Shown here in pieces: positions 25,561-35,322 of a stretch of 64,000 nt of DNA. The stretch is from Frigidibacter mobilis. GTDB taxonomy: Bacteria > Pseudomonadota > Alphaproteobacteria > Rhodobacterales > Rhodobacteraceae. A program made the position numbers and the translations under genes. The notes below the pieces were generated by a model. That model was not told the DNA's origin and did no database searches. It saw only the letters and a list, made by a program, of their open reading frames with translations. Where the stretch lies: positions 1,054,001-1,118,000 of the forward strand of contig NZ_CP012661.1 of the NCBI RefSeq assembly GCF_001620265.1. Direction: 5' to 3'. The first letter of the stretch is position 1. The number at the start of each line of letters is the position of its first letter.

Positions 25561-26734
25561 TCCCGGACCGGCCGTGGTGCCTCCCGTGCGCGATGCGCGG
25601 CTTGACGTGCTGCGCGGGCTGGCGCTGGTGATGATCTTCATCAACCATGTCCCCGGCACCCATTGGGAGGGCTGGACCAGCCGCAATTTCGGCTTTTCCG
25701 ATGCCGCCGAGGGCTTTGTATTCATGTCGGGCCTGGCCGCCGGGCTGGCCTATTCGGGCGGTTTCCGGCGCGCGCCGTTCTGGCCGGCCACCACCCGGGT
25801 CTGGGGCCGGGCCTGGACGCTGATCCTGGTGCATATGACGGTGACAGTGATCGCGCTTGGCCTGACCGGGGCGGCGGCGCTGTGGTTCGGCCTGCATGAG
25901 ATGACCCGGATCAACAACGTGCCGCCGCTGCTGGCCGATCCGCTGGCCGGGTTTCTGGGGCTGGCGCTGCTGAGCCACCAGCTTGGCTACATGAATATCC
26001 TGCCGCTTTATGCCGTTCTGCTGGCCGTGACGCCGGCCCTGCTGATCGCGGCATTGCGGGTGCCTCTGGCGCTGGTCGCGGTGTCGGTTGCGGTGTGGCT
26101 GGTCGCGGGAAGCCTGCGGATCGCGCCGCCGACCTGGCCGGTGCCCTCGATCTGGTTCTTCAATCCGCTGTCCTGGCAGCTTCTGTTCGTGCTTGGCCTT
26201 GTCTCGGGTACGGCGATGAAGCGGGGCAGGCGGCTGGTGCCGGTGCGGCGCTGGCTGGTCGTGCTGTCTGCGGCGGTGGTGGGCTGCATCATGGTCTGGG
26301 CGATCTGGGATGATCTGGGCGCGCGGCTGAACGCGGGGATGTTCGCGCTGCGCGATACCTGGCTGCCGGATTTCCTGCTGGACTACGACAAGACCTTCGT
26401 GTCGGGCCCCCGCGTGCTGCATTTTCTGGCGCTGGCCTACCTGCTGTCGGCGCTGCCGGCCGTGCGCCGCGCCTGCGAGCACCCGGCGGCCTGGCCGCTG
26501 GCGGTGCTGGGGCGGCACGGGCTGACGGTGTTCGCGCTTGGTACGGTACTGGCCTTTGCCGGGCAGGCGGTCAAGCTTGCCGGCCTGCGCGTGGGGCTGG
26601 AGCGGGACCTGCTGCTGGATTCTGCGATCCTGGTCGCGGGGCTTGGCACGCAGCTTGCGGTGGCGATGGTCCGCGAGCGCGCCGCGGGGCGGCGTCGGCT
26701 CGGCGCTAGCCCGCCACCTGCAGCGCGGCGTTGA
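25553..26734 (+). CDS. opgC: OpgC-type glucan succinyltransferase/acyltransferase
   Basis: 393 residues from ATG 25553, which overlaps the opgH stop. OpgC adds succinyl groups to periplasmic glucans. The N-terminal segment RDARLDVLRGLALVMIFINHVPG with the catalytic His is the acyltransferase-3/OpgC start, followed by about ten membrane segments. FNPLSWQLLFVLGL and GRHGLTVFALGTVLAF are typical. Its end overlaps the end of ackA on the other strand by about 29 bases, so the two genes converge. Confidence 0.88.
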   Translation: MPDPGPAVVPPVRDARLDVLRGLALVMIFINHVPGTHWEGWTSRNFGFSDAAEGFVFMSGLAAGLAYSGGFRRAPFWPATTRVWGRAWTLILVHMTVTVIALGLTGAAALWFGLHEMTRINNVPPLLADPLAGFLGLALLSHQLGYMNILPLYAVLLAVTPALLIAALRVPLALVAVSVAVWLVAGSLRIAPPTWPVPSIWFFNPLSWQLLFVLGLVSGTAMKRGRRLVPVRRWLVVLSAAVVGCIMVWAIWDDLGARLNAGMFALRDTWLPDFLLDYDKTFVSGPRVLHFLALAYLLSALPAVRRACEHPAAWPLAVLGRHGLTVFALGTVLAFAGQAVKLAGLRVGLERDLLLDSAILVAGLGTQLAVAMVRERAAGRRRLGASPPPAARR

Positions 26735-27884
26735 CCGCGCGGGCGATCACCCGTTCCTCATCGGTCGGGATCACCAGAACGCGCACGCGGCCGTGGCCGA
26801 TCTCTGGCGCGCGGGCCTCGTTCGCGGCGGCATCGAGGGTCAGGCCCAGCCAGTCCATTCCCTCGCACAGCCGGGCGCGGATCATTGCCGAGTTCTCGCC
26901 GATGCCGCCGCAGAACACCAAGGCATCGAGCCCGCCAAGGATCGCGGTCATCGCCCCGATCTCGCGCCGGATGCGGAACACGAAATAGTCGATTGCCTGC
27001 GCCGCCTCTGGCGTGCCCGCGGCCTCCAGCGTGCGCATGTCATGGCTGAGGCCCGAAAGCCCCTTCAGCCCGCTTTCGCGGTAGAGGAGGTTGGATATTT
27101 CCACCGCGCCCATGCCTTCGGACTGCATCAGCCACAGCACGACGCCCGGATCGAGTTGGCCGCAGCGGGTGCCCATCGGCAGCCCGTCCAGCGCCGAGAA
27201 CCCCATTGTCGAGCCGATGGAGTTGCCGTTCCGAAGCGCACACATCGAGGCGCCATTGCCCAGATGGGCGATGATGACCCGGCCTGCCGCAAGCTCGGGC
27301 CGGGTGCGCGCCAGTTCATGCGAGACGTAATCATAACTCAGCCCGTGAAAGCCGTAGCGGCGCACACCCTTGTCGTAATAGCGGCGGGGCAGGGCGAAGG
27401 TGTCGTTCTCCCACGGATGGCCGCGGTGAAAGCCGGTGTCGAAGCAGCCGACCTGCCGCGCGCCCGGAAAGGCCGCGATCGCGGCGCGCACCGCCGCCAG
27501 GTTGTGCGGCTGGTGCAGTGGGGCCAGCGGCTCCAGCGTGGCCAGATAGGCCATCACCTTTGGCGTCAGCACTTCGGGCGCGGCATGGGCGGTGCCGCCA
27601 TGCACGATCCTGTGCCCGACGCCAGCGATGGTGCGACCCTTCAGCAATGGGGCCAACTGCCCCAGGATCGCCTGCAACGCGCTCTGGTGATGGGCGCGGC
27701 CGATGCCAAGGCGGGTCTTGCGCGTGCCTTCGGTCAGCGTCAGCTCGGCCGCGGTGCCGCCGATATTCTCGACCTGGCCGTGGGCGCATTCTCGCGGCTC
27801 TGCCCCCGGCTCGAACACCGAGAACTTGAGCGAGGAGGATCCCGCGTTCAGGGTCAGGATCATGCCCGGTCCGGCATCGGTCAT
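26706..27884 (-). CDS. ackA: Acetate (propionate) kinase
   Basis: 392 residues. Acetate kinase makes acetyl phosphate and ADP reversibly. Seen: LNAGSSSLKF at the N-terminus, HRIVHGG, the phosphate-binding IAHLGNGASMCAL, and the C-terminal ALVFCGGIGENSA. ATG overlaps the upstream stop (27881-27884), so it is coupled to the phosphotransacylase. With that enzyme it converts acyl-CoA to acid plus ATP, or the reverse. Confidence 0.94.
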   Translation of the reverse strand: MTDAGPGMILTLNAGSSSLKFSVFEPGAEPRECAHGQVENIGGTAAELTLTEGTRKTRLGIGRAHHQSALQAILGQLAPLLKGRTIAGVGHRIVHGGTAHAAPEVLTPKVMAYLATLEPLAPLHQPHNLAAVRAAIAAFPGARQVGCFDTGFHRGHPWENDTFALPRRYYDKGVRRYGFHGLSYDYVSHELARTRPELAAGRVIIAHLGNGASMCALRNGNSIGSTMGFSALDGLPMGTRCGQLDPGVVLWLMQSEGMGAVEISNLLYRESGLKGLSGLSHDMRTLEAAGTPEAAQAIDYFVFRIRREIGAMTAILGGLDALVFCGGIGENSAMIRARLCEGMDWLGLTLDAAANEARAPEIGHGRVRVLVIPTDEERVIARAVNAALQVAG

Positions 27885-29263
27885 AGCGGCTTCATCCCGT
27901 ATTCCACCAGCGCCGCCACCGCGCAGGAGGCCAGGCGAGAGCGGTCGTCATCCGCGCGGCTGGTGAGGATGATCGGGCAGCGCGCGCCCATCACGATGCC
28001 GGCGGCCTGCGCATGGGCAAGGAAGGTCAGCTCCTTGGCCAGCATGTTCCCGGCTTCGAGGTTGGGCACTACCAGAATGTCGGCGCGCCCCGCCACGGCG
28101 GAGGAGATGCCCTTGGTGCGCGCCGCTTCCAGGTCGATGGCGTTGTCCATCGCCAGCGGACCATCGACGATGCCGCCGCGGATCTGGCCGCGCTCGGCCA
28201 TCTTCGACAGGATCGCGGCGTCGAGCGTCGAGGGGATGCGCAGGTTCACCGTTTCGACTGCCGACAGGATGCCGACCTTCGGTTGCGCCAGCCCGAGTGC
28301 ATGGGCGAGGTCGATGGCGTTCTGGACGATATCCACCTTGCATTCCAGATCGGGCGCGATGTTGATCGCGGCATCGGTGACCATCAGCAGATGGTCGAGC
28401 CCGGGCACATCCATCACGAAGACATGGCTGAGCCGCCGCGCGGTGCGCAGGCCCCCGTCACGCTTGACGATTTCCGACAGCAGGTCGTCGGAATGCAGGT
28501 TTCCCTTCATGATGGTGCGCACCCGGCCTTCATGCACCATCTGCACGGCACGGGCGGCGGCAGAGCGGTGGTCGGCGATATCGACCAGCTCCAGCGCCGA
28601 GATGTCGGCGCCAAGCTCGGCCGCGGCGGCCAGAATGCGGCTGCGGTCGCCGATCAGCACCGGGTCGAGGATGGTGTGATCGCGCGCCAGAAGCGCCCCG
28701 GCCAGCGAGTTCGCATCTTCGGGGGCAACCACGGCACAGCGCAGCGCCGGCAATGGCGCCACCCGTTCCAGCATCTTGTCGAAATGCACATGGGTCTGCA
28801 CCGTCAGCCCCGGCACCGCATGCAGATCGACGGCGACCACATGGTCCGAGGCGGTCACCTCGGCTTCACCCTCGACAATGCGGATGCCATCGGCGGTTTC
28901 CACCCAGGTTTCGAACAGCGCGATGTTTGGAGGGCGTTTTTCGGTCAGCCGGACATGGGCGGTGAGCACGTCACCTTCATGCGCGCGGCCCGTGAAACGG
29001 AAGCTTTGCGCCCGGTAGAGCGTCCCGGGGCCCGGCAGATGGTTGCCCAGTACCGCCGAGATCAGGCTGCCAACCCAGAGCGAGGGCGCAACCCCGTCGC
29101 GCAGCCCGTCATGATCCGCATCCTGCTGCAGCAGGTGCATCGGATTGATATTGCCCGAGTTGTTGGCGAAGACGAAGAAATCGTCGGCGGTGGCAGTGCG
29201 CGTCACCTGCGCCTGCATTCCGGGCGCAAGATTGGCCCAGAGGATGTTTGTGTGCTGGGTCAT
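27881..29263 (-). CDS. MaoC-like hydratase fused to phosphate acyltransferase
   Basis: 460 residues. Residues about 1-140 form a MaoC hot-dog domain (DDFFVFANNSGNINPMHL, the D/H motif) as in (R)-enoyl-CoA hydratases. Residues about 165-460 are a phosphate acetyl/butyryltransferase of the PTA/PTB family (DADHD...; VVAPEDANSLAGALLA, LIGDRSRI, MKGNLHSDDLL, LEAGNMLAKEL, GARCPIILTSRADD). The two-domain form is known as bifunctional enoyl-CoA hydratase/phosphate acetyltransferase. It precedes ackA and the pair could use acyl-CoA from beta-oxidation or PHA turnover. Confidence 0.9.
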   Translation of the reverse strand: MTQHTNILWANLAPGMQAQVTRTATADDFFVFANNSGNINPMHLLQQDADHDGLRDGVAPSLWVGSLISAVLGNHLPGPGTLYRAQSFRFTGRAHEGDVLTAHVRLTEKRPPNIALFETWVETADGIRIVEGEAEVTASDHVVAVDLHAVPGLTVQTHVHFDKMLERVAPLPALRCAVVAPEDANSLAGALLARDHTILDPVLIGDRSRILAAAAELGADISALELVDIADHRSAAARAVQMVHEGRVRTIMKGNLHSDDLLSEIVKRDGGLRTARRLSHVFVMDVPGLDHLLMVTDAAINIAPDLECKVDIVQNAIDLAHALGLAQPKVGILSAVETVNLRIPSTLDAAILSKMAERGQIRGGIVDGPLAMDNAIDLEAARTKGISSAVAGRADILVVPNLEAGNMLAKELTFLAHAQAAGIVMGARCPIILTSRADDDRSRLASCAVAALVEYGMKPL

Positions 29264-29511
29264 CGGGGGCGTTGCTCCTGTGGGGGCGGGAGAGGGGACG
29301 GGGGAGGGACATGCGCCGGACCTTGCCCGCAAAGCGTGACGGTTTCCTTGATCCTGCGCAAGCCCGGCGCCGCGCTGCAGAACCCGGGGACGGGGCCCGG
29401 AGGGGCCGGGAGTGGCGTGCAGGGCGGACCGCCCCGGGCGCGGCATATTATCCCGTGCAATCGCCGGCATCCCTGCTATGCTGCGCTGCAGCGTAGTTGG
29501 TGGAGGAGCCG

Positions 29512-30144
29512 ATGGCCGGCAAGGTGATTGCAGTTGCACAGCAGAAGGGCGGGTCGGGCAAGACCACGATCGCCGTCAATCTGGCAGTGGCCTTCATGCA
29601 GCAGGGCGCGCGGGTGTCGCTGCTCGATACCGATCCGCAGGGCAGCCTCGGGCGCTGGTTCATGGCGCGGCGCGCGCGGCTCGGGGATCCGGGGATGGAG
29701 TTCTCAACCTCCTCGGCCTGGGGCGTCGGCTATGAGTGCGAAAAGCTGCGCCGCGATGCCGATTTCATTCTGGTCGATACGCCGCCCAAGGTCGATGCCG
29801 ACCTGCGCCCGACGCTGCGCGAGGCCAACCTGATCCTGATCCCCGTCGCCTCCAGCCATGTCGATTTGTGGGCGACCGAGGGGGTGCTGGATCTGGCGCG
29901 GCGCGAGAGGAAGCGCACCACGGTGGTGCTCAACCGCGCCAAGGCCGGCACCAGGCTGGGCGAGGAGGTGGCCGCCGCCGCCGCCGCGCTTGAGGCGGAG
30001 CTGGCCGAAACGCGGCTGGCGAACCGGATCGTCTATGCCGAAACTCTGGGAGAGGGGTTGGGGGTGCTGGAATCGCCACGCCGCGGCCCGGCCTGCGACG
30101 AGATCCGCCGCCTGGCCGCAGAGGTACAGGCGCTGCTGGCCTGA
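29512..30144 (+). CDS. ParA/MinD-type P-loop ATPase
   Basis: 210 residues starting at MAGKV. Deviant Walker A KGGSGKTT at residues about 12-19 (two lysines), Walker A' LLDTDPQGS, and a later VDTPP define the ParA/MinD family. No ParB gene is near, so a chromosomal partition role is unlikely; such orphan ParA-like proteins may place other complexes. It stands divergently to the phosphotransacylase gene with about 250 bases between. Confidence 0.85.
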   Translation: MAGKVIAVAQQKGGSGKTTIAVNLAVAFMQQGARVSLLDTDPQGSLGRWFMARRARLGDPGMEFSTSSAWGVGYECEKLRRDADFILVDTPPKVDADLRPTLREANLILIPVASSHVDLWATEGVLDLARRERKRTTVVLNRAKAGTRLGEEVAAAAAALEAELAETRLANRIVYAETLGEGLGVLESPRRGPACDEIRRLAAEVQALLA

Positions 30145-30170
30145 GGCGCGCGGCGCCCCCGGCAATCCGG

Positions 30171-30356
30171 TCAGGCCTTGCTGCCGGGGCCGAACAGCAT
30201 CCACCACGCATAGCCGGCTGCGCCGCCGAACAGCAGGGCCCAGCCGGGATTGCCGCCGTAAAGCTCGAACGCTGCCCAGAGGGCAGGGGCGATCACCACG
30301 GCGCGCCGGCGCCAGATCGGGCGGAAGAACGGGTCGGCAGGGTCGAGGAATTTCAT
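30171..30356 (-). CDS. Small membrane protein
   Basis: 61 residues, starting KFLDPADPFFRPIWRR and then two hydrophobic segments. Similar short proteins with a LDPxxPFFxxxWRR start are widespread in Rhodobacterales without known function. It shares the minus strand with the next 101-residue gene (2-base gap, stop TAG before ATG). Confidence 0.65.
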   Translation of the reverse strand: MKFLDPADPFFRPIWRRRAVVIAPALWAAFELYGGNPGWALLFGGAAGYAWWMLFGPGSKA

Positions 30357-30358
30357 GG

Positions 30359-30664
30359 CTACTCGCTTTCGGGGGCGATTGCGGGGAAGGGCCCCGCCAG
30401 TTCCGCGGCTCGGCTATGCTTGTCGAAGATGCAGACATAGCGGTCCGGGGTGCCCTCGGGCAAGGCCAGCGTTATCAGTGCCACCCCGTAACTGGCCGAT
30501 CCGAACGGATCGACCTCCACCAGCGGCTCGCCCGGATCGGCCAGCAGCGCGCGGCAGGCGCTGTCCACCTCGGCGCGGAACGCCTCCCAGGCATCCTCGG
30601 AGCTGGCGGCGGCGGCGGGGAGGGCCAGAAGCGCGATCAGGGCAGGGGTGAGCAGGCGGTGCAT
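30359..30664 (-). CDS. Exported protein, unknown function
   Basis: 101 residues with a signal peptide (MHRLLTPALIALLALPAAAA) and two cysteines in the mature part that may pair. No family recognised. The start at 30664 fits the predicted signal sequence. Confidence 0.6.
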   Translation of the reverse strand: MHRLLTPALIALLALPAAAASSEDAWEAFRAEVDSACRALLADPGEPLVEVDPFGSASYGVALITLALPEGTPDRYVCIFDKHSRAAELAGPFPAIAPESE

Positions 30665-30746
30665 CGGATTTCCCTTCGGTTCCGTGCGTGCAGGGATGCA
30701 CGACTCGGCGCAAGGTGACAGACTGGCGGGCAGAGGAGGACCCCAG

Positions 30747-31064
30747 ATGACCACAATTTCCCGCGAGACCACCTGCCAGACGGTGCTGACCACCTTCGAG
30801 ATGACCCCGGGCACCTGCGGCGACCTGCAAGAGGCGCTGACCGCCGCCTATGCCGAGTTCATCCGCCATCAGCCCGGGTTCATCTCGGGCGCCATCCATG
30901 TCAACGACGCGCAGACCCGGATTGCCAACTACAGCCAGTGGCAAAGGCGCGAAGATTTCCAGGCCATGCTGCGCACACCGGAAATGCGGGAACGAAACCG
31001 GGCTATTGCGGCGTTGTGTTCAAGGTTCGAGCCGGTGATGTACGAGGTGGCAGAGGTGTTCTGA
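30747..31064 (+). CDS. Antibiotic biosynthesis monooxygenase-like (ABM) protein
   Basis: 105 residues from ATG 30747, with AGAGGAGG 9 bases upstream. The protein has the short dimeric alpha/beta-barrel pattern of ABM domains: HQPGFISGAIHVND, NYSQWQRREDFQAML. Some members are monooxygenases or heme-degrading, most are unassigned. It lies divergently from the 101-residue exported protein. Confidence 0.75.
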   Translation: MTTISRETTCQTVLTTFEMTPGTCGDLQEALTAAYAEFIRHQPGFISGAIHVNDAQTRIANYSQWQRREDFQAMLRTPEMRERNRAIAALCSRFEPVMYEVAEVF

Positions 31065-31101
31065 CACGGCCCGGCGCGGCATTGAGGGAAAGGAACGCGG
31101 G

Positions 31102-31374
31102 ATGGAAGGTTTCATCGAGGCCCTGGGCTGGGTAACGCTGGTGCTGTTGATCGTGGTCGGGCTGATGTCCGGCTGGGGCGCGAGTGCGGTTTCGGGTGGG
31201 CGGCATCTGGGGCGCTATCTGCTGGTGGGGGTGGTGACGGCGCTGGCGGTGCCGCTCGTGGTGGTGGCCGCCGGGATCGGCGCGCTGGCGGCCTATGGCA
31301 TCGTCATGGTGCTTGTGGTCGCGGCAATCGGCTCGGTGGTGGTGCTGGCGCTGGTGCGGCTGCTCTTCGACTGA
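31102..31374 (+). CDS. Small membrane protein
   Basis: 90 residues, almost entirely hydrophobic with three membrane segments and a GWGASAVSGGRHLGRYLL loop. A good ribosome site (GGAAAGGAA) is just before the ATG. No family recognised. Confidence 0.6.
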   Translation: MEGFIEALGWVTLVLLIVVGLMSGWGASAVSGGRHLGRYLLVGVVTALAVPLVVVAAGIGALAAYGIVMVLVVAAIGSVVVLALVRLLFD

Positions 31375-31393
31375 CCGGCGCGGGGGCGCCGCT

Positions 31394-32098
31394 TCAGAAC
31401 TCCAGCCAGGTGCCCAGCTTCAACGCTGCGGCGCCGTCACCCGCCAGCGGCGCCGACACCCCCAGCAGCACCTTGCCGCGCGCACCGATGCTGCGCACGG
31501 CGCTGGCCGAGAGGCGGGTGGTGGAGGCGCCATCCACCACCTGCTCCATCTGCACTTGCCCCATCACGATCAGCCCGGGCCGGACCCTCGCGCCAAGTGT
31601 CACGTCCAGCTTGCGGCTGGCGGTGGTTTTCAGCGTACCATCCATGTTCAGCACCAGTGTCGGCGGCCAGTCCTCGGTCAGCGCCACGCCCATGCGCAGC
31701 TGCGGCTCCACCGCCACCCAGCCGGGGCCAATCGGGGTTTGCAGGCTGCGGCCCCAGGCGGCCCCCATCATCCCGTAGGCCTGCGAGCCCGGGCCGGTTT
31801 CCAGCCCGAGGCCAGATGAAAACGTCAGCCGCCCCGGACCGTCCTGCTTGCCGACCGCATGCTGCAGGAAAATCAGCGCCGTCTGCTTGTCCGGCCCGCC
31901 GCCAAGGTCGAGCCCCAGCGTCCATTTCGGCGTCAGCCCGTATTCGGCATAAAGCGATGTCCAGCCTCCGCGCCCGCCCCCGCCCTGCACCTCATGCGAG
32001 AAGGACAGGAACAGATCGCCCTCCGCCCGCGGCCAGGGGCCAGCAGCGGCGAAGCCGGGGGCGAGGCACAGCGCGACAAGCAGCCACAGCAAGCGCAT
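31394..32098 (-). CDS. Exported beta-barrel-like protein, unknown function
   Basis: 234 residues from ATG 32098 with a signal peptide (MRLLWLLVALCLAPGFAAA). The rest alternates polar and hydrophobic residues in short strands (YAEYGLTPKWTLGLDLGGG, ...LKLGTWLEF), ending in F, as in small outer membrane proteins. It lies in a minus-strand position between the small membrane protein and uvrB. Function not assigned. Confidence 0.7.
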   Translation of the reverse strand: MRLLWLLVALCLAPGFAAAGPWPRAEGDLFLSFSHEVQGGGGRGGWTSLYAEYGLTPKWTLGLDLGGGPDKQTALIFLQHAVGKQDGPGRLTFSSGLGLETGPGSQAYGMMGAAWGRSLQTPIGPGWVAVEPQLRMGVALTEDWPPTLVLNMDGTLKTTASRKLDVTLGARVRPGLIVMGQVQMEQVVDGASTTRLSASAVRSIGARGKVLLGVSAPLAGDGAAALKLGTWLEF

Positions 32099-32323
32099 CC
32101 CGGTCAGGCGCGGAGAAAGATGCAGGACCATCGGCTGCCTCCTGTCCCGGAAAGGGTGCAGGAGGCTTGGTTAACAGGTGGTTAAAACCGGGATGGCACG
32201 GCGGGATGCGCGGCAAGGGGCGTGGAGCTGCCGGCAAGTTGCGGATTGTCGGAAAACTGCAGGCCAGGCCCTCGCAGGGCAGCAAAGCGCCCCGGAAGAT
32301 TGCAACGGTGCAAGCCACCGGCC

Positions 32324-34504
32324 TTACCGCCCGCGCCGCGCCTTGCCGCCGCGCATTCCGCCGCGCCCGCCGGTGCTGCGGCCCGATCCCTTGACTGCAG
32401 CCTCCGCCGCCTCTTCCACCACCGATTGCCGCGCCAGCGGGTCATCGGCAATCGCCAGCTCCACCGCTTCCAGCCGCTTCACCTCATCGCGCAGCCGCGC
32501 GGCCTCCTCGAACTCCAGGTTCTCGGCGGCCTTGCGCATCGCCGCGCGCATCGCATCCAGATGCGCGGCCAGGTTCGCGCCCACCATCGGCTTGCCGATC
32601 TTGGCGGTGACGCGCGACTGGTCGGTATCGCCCTGCCACAGCCCCGACAGCACGTCATCGACATTCTTGCGGATCGTGGTCGGGGTGATGCCATGCTCCT
32701 CGTTATAGGCGATCTGCTTGGCGCGGCGCCGGTCCGTCTCGCGCATCGCCCGTTCCATGCTGCCGGTGATGCGGTCGGCATACATGATGACCCGGCCTTC
32801 GGAGTTTCGCGCCGCCCGCCCGATGGTCTGGATCAGCGAGGTTTCCGAGCGCAGGAAGCCTTCCTTGTCGGCATCCAGAATCGCCACCAGCCCGCATTCG
32901 GGGATATCCAGCCCCTCGCGCAGAAGGTTGATGCCGATCAGCACGTCGAAGGCCCCCAGCCGCAGGTCGCGCAGGATCTCGATCCGCTCGATCGTGTCGA
33001 TGTCGGAGTGCATGTAGCGCACGCGGATGCCCTGTTCGTGCATGTATTCGGTCAGATCCTCCGCCATGCGCTTGGTCAGCGTCGTCACCAGCGTGCGGAA
33101 GCCCGCCTGCGAGACCTTGCGCACCTCGTCCAGCAGGTCATCGACCTGCATGGAAACGGGGCGGATCTCGACCATCGGGTCGATCAGGCCGGTGGGGCGG
33201 ATCACCTGCTCGGTGAAGCTGCCGCCGGTCTGTTCCAGCTCCCAGGCCGCGGGGGTGGCCGACACGAACACCGATTGCGGGCGCATCGCGTCCCATTCCT
33301 CGAATTTAAGCGGGCGGTTGTCCATGCAGGATGGCAGGCGGAAGCCATGCTCGGCCAGCGTGAACTTGCGCCGGTAGTCGCCCTTGTACATCGCGCCGAT
33401 CTGCGGGACCGAGACGTGGGATTCGTCGGCGAAGACGATGGCATTGTCGGGGATGAACTCGAACAGCGTCGGTGGCGGCTCTCCCGGGGCGCGGCCGGTC
33501 AGGTAGCGGCTGTAATTCTCGATGCCGTTGCACACGCCGGTCGCTTCCAGCATCTCCAGATCGAAGGTGCAGCGCTGCTCCAGCCGCTGCGCCTCCAGCA
33601 GCTTGCCCTCGTCGTTGAGCTGCTTGAGCCGCAGGGCCAGCTCCTTGCGGATACCCTTGATCGCCTGCTGCATGGTCGGGCGCGGGGTGACGTAGTGGCT
33701 GTTGGCGTAGATGCGGATCTGCCTGAAGCTGTCGGTCTTGGCGCCGGTCAGCGGGTCGAACTCGATGATGGCCTCCAGCTCTTCGCCGAAGAAGGAGAAG
33801 CGCCAGGCCCGGTCCTCAAGGTGGGCCGGCCAGACCTCGACACTGTCGCCGCGCACCCGGAAGGCGCCGCGGGCAAAGGCGGCATCGAGGCGCTTGTATT
33901 GCTGCGCCACGAGTTCCTGGATGAAGCTGCGCTGATCGTAGGCCTCCCCCACGACCATGTCCTGCGTCATCGCCGAATAGGTCTCGACCGAGCCGATGCC
34001 GTAGATGCAGCTGACGGAAGCGACGATGATGACGTCGTCGCGTTCCAGCAGCGCCCGGGTCGCCGAGTGGCGCATCCGGTCGATCTGCTCGTTGATCTGC
34101 GATTCCTTCTCGATATATGTATCCGACCGCGCCACATAGGCCTCGGGCTGGTAGTAGTCATAGTAACTGACGAAGTACTCGACGGCATTCTCGGGGAAGA
34201 AGCCCTTGAACTCGCCGTAAAGCTGCGCCGCCAGCGTCTTGTTCGGGGCCAGGATGATCGCCGGGCGCTGCGTCTCCTCGATGATCTTCGCCATTGTGAA
34301 GGTCTTGCCGGTGCCCGTCGCCCCCAGCAGCACCTGGTCGCGCTCGCCCGACCTGACGCCCTCTGCCAGCTCCGCTATGGCTGTCGGCTGGTCGCCCGCC
34401 GGCTGGAACGGGCTGTGCATGACGAAGCGGCGCCCGCCTTCCAGCTTGGGGCGGGTCAGCACGTCGGGGCGATGCATCGGCATGTTCATGTTGTTATGGG
34501 GCAT
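32324..34504 (-). CDS. uvrB: Excinuclease ABC subunit UvrB
   Basis: 726 residues, the typical length. UvrB is the damage-verifying helicase of nucleotide excision repair. Seen: [12 protein letters not shown]alker A, the beta-hairpin region [36 protein letters not shown], and the [11 protein letters not shown] motif VI. The C-terminal UVR motif ([19 protein letters not shown]) contacts UvrC. A near-match to the alphaproteobacterial LexA site lies 33-47 bases upstream. Confidence 0.98.
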   Translation of the reverse strand: MPHNNMNMPMHRPDVLTRPKLEGGRRFVMHSPFQPAGDQPTAIAELAEGVRSGERDQVLLGATGTGKTFTMAKIIEETQRPAIILAPNKTLAAQLYGEFKGFFPENAVEYFVSYYDYYQPEAYVARSDTYIEKESQINEQIDRMRHSATRALLERDDVIIVASVSCIYGIGSVETYSAMTQDMVVGEAYDQRSFIQELVAQQYKRLDAAFARGAFRVRGDSVEVWPAHLEDRAWRFSFFGEELEAIIEFDPLTGAKTDSFRQIRIYANSHYVTPRPTMQQAIKGIRKELALRLKQLNDEGKLLEAQRLEQRCTFDLEMLEATGVCNGIENYSRYLTGRAPGEPPPTLFEFIPDNAIVFADESHVSVPQIGAMYKGDYRRKFTLAEHGFRLPSCMDNRPLKFEEWDAMRPQSVFVSATPAAWELEQTGGSFTEQVIRPTGLIDPMVEIRPVSMQVDDLLDEVRKVSQAGFRTLVTTLTKRMAEDLTEYMHEQGIRVRYMHSDIDTIERIEILRDLRLGAFDVLIGINLLREGLDIPECGLVAILDADKEGFLRSETSLIQTIGRAARNSEGRVIMYADRITGSMERAMRETDRRRAKQIAYNEEHGITPTTIRKNVDDVLSGLWQGDTDQSRVTAKIGKPMVGANLAAHLDAMRAAMRKAAENLEFEEAARLRDEVKRLEAVELAIADDPLARQSVVEEAAEAAVKGSGRSTGGRGGMRGGKARRGR

Positions 34505-34536
34505 GGCGAGACCTGTTGCTGCGACCGTTCTAATTT

Positions 34537-34551
34537 GATCTGTTTTTGTTC
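34537..34551. promoter_or_regulatory. Possible LexA-type site upstream of uvrB; 34505-34881 otherwise has no gene
   Basis: GATC-N7-GTTC (34537-34551) differs by one base from the alphaproteobacterial SOS repeat GTTC-N7-GTTC. uvrB is SOS-controlled in many bacteria, so a role here is credible but weak. The remaining intergenic DNA between uvrB and the NDUFS4-like gene (34505-34881) shows no gene on either strand. Confidence 0.35.
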
Positions 34552-34881
34552 CGGTTCAAGCGTTGATCGCCCGACAACAGGCGTTTCGCGGCAGGAGTTG
34601 CGGGCAAGTTACCAGATTGCCCTGCATTTTCAGTACTTGGGGCCGGCTCCGGATCGTGAGTGCCTTGCGCCGCACGGAGGATGATCCTAGTTTGTTCCTG
34701 CAAGCAGCAATAAGGCTGCCGACCGGGTGCACCACCCACCCACCCCTCGCTCCCACGCCCCGGTCGGCAGTCGCTCTCTTTCGCTTTCTTCAGGCGCAGC
34801 AGCGCCAGACCCCCTGCATTCTGCTTGCAGAGCCGCCCTGTTTTGCCGATAACGGCCCTGTCTCAGAAGGAGGGTTCAGCC

Positions 34882-35193
34882 ATGCGAGTGCGTATCTACC
34901 AGCCAGCCAGAACCGCCATGCAATCGGGCGCCGCGAAGACCAAGACCTGGGTGCTGGACTATGCCCCTGCCGCTGCGCGCGAGATTGATCCGCTGATGGG
35001 CTGGACCAGTTCCGACGATACCCAGAGCCAGGTGCGCCTGCGCTTCGAGACCCGCGAAGCCGCCGAAGACTATGCCCGCGAGCATGGGCTGGCCTATGAC
35101 GTTCTGGAACCTCACCGCCGCAAGCAAAACATCCGCCCCCGTGGCTATGGCGAGAATTTCGCCACCGACCGCCGCGGCGCCTGGACGCACTGA
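34882..35193 (+). CDS. ETC complex I subunit, NDUFS4-like
   Basis: 103 residues from ATG 34882 with AAGGAGGG in the right place upstream. The sequence matches NDUFS4/ETC_C1 proteins: [38 protein letters not shown], ending [12 protein letters not shown]. In alphaproteobacteria this is an accessory subunit of NADH:quinone oxidoreductase near the Fe-S domain. It is encoded apart from the nuo operon, as usual. Confidence 0.93.
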   Translation: MRVRIYQPARTAMQSGAAKTKTWVLDYAPAAAREIDPLMGWTSSDDTQSQVRLRFETREAAEDYAREHGLAYDVLEPHRRKQNIRPRGYGENFATDRRGAWTH

Positions 35194-35261
35194 GTTTTTG
35201 TTGCTCGAGACATAGTTGCTGCCGGCTGGGGACATAGGTTTTGTAAGTGCTTGATTTTACG

Positions 35262-35282
35262 ATGACCGCCACTGGCGGTCAT
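35262..35282 (+). terminator. Hairpin after NDUFS4-like gene
   Basis: ATGACCGCC-ACT-GGCGGTCAT is a 9-bp perfect stem with a 3-base loop, followed by TTGCGTTTT. It is about 70 bases after the stop of the NDUFS4-like gene and fits an intrinsic terminator. Confidence 0.6.
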
Positions 35283-35322
35283 TTGCGTTTTGGGGAGGAT
35301 AGACCTGACGCCGCCGGCCCGA

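Noticed and set aside
26538..28679. 713-codon plus-strand frame opposite ackA and the acyltransferase
   Set aside because: Antisense shadow; the minus-strand genes have full family motifs.
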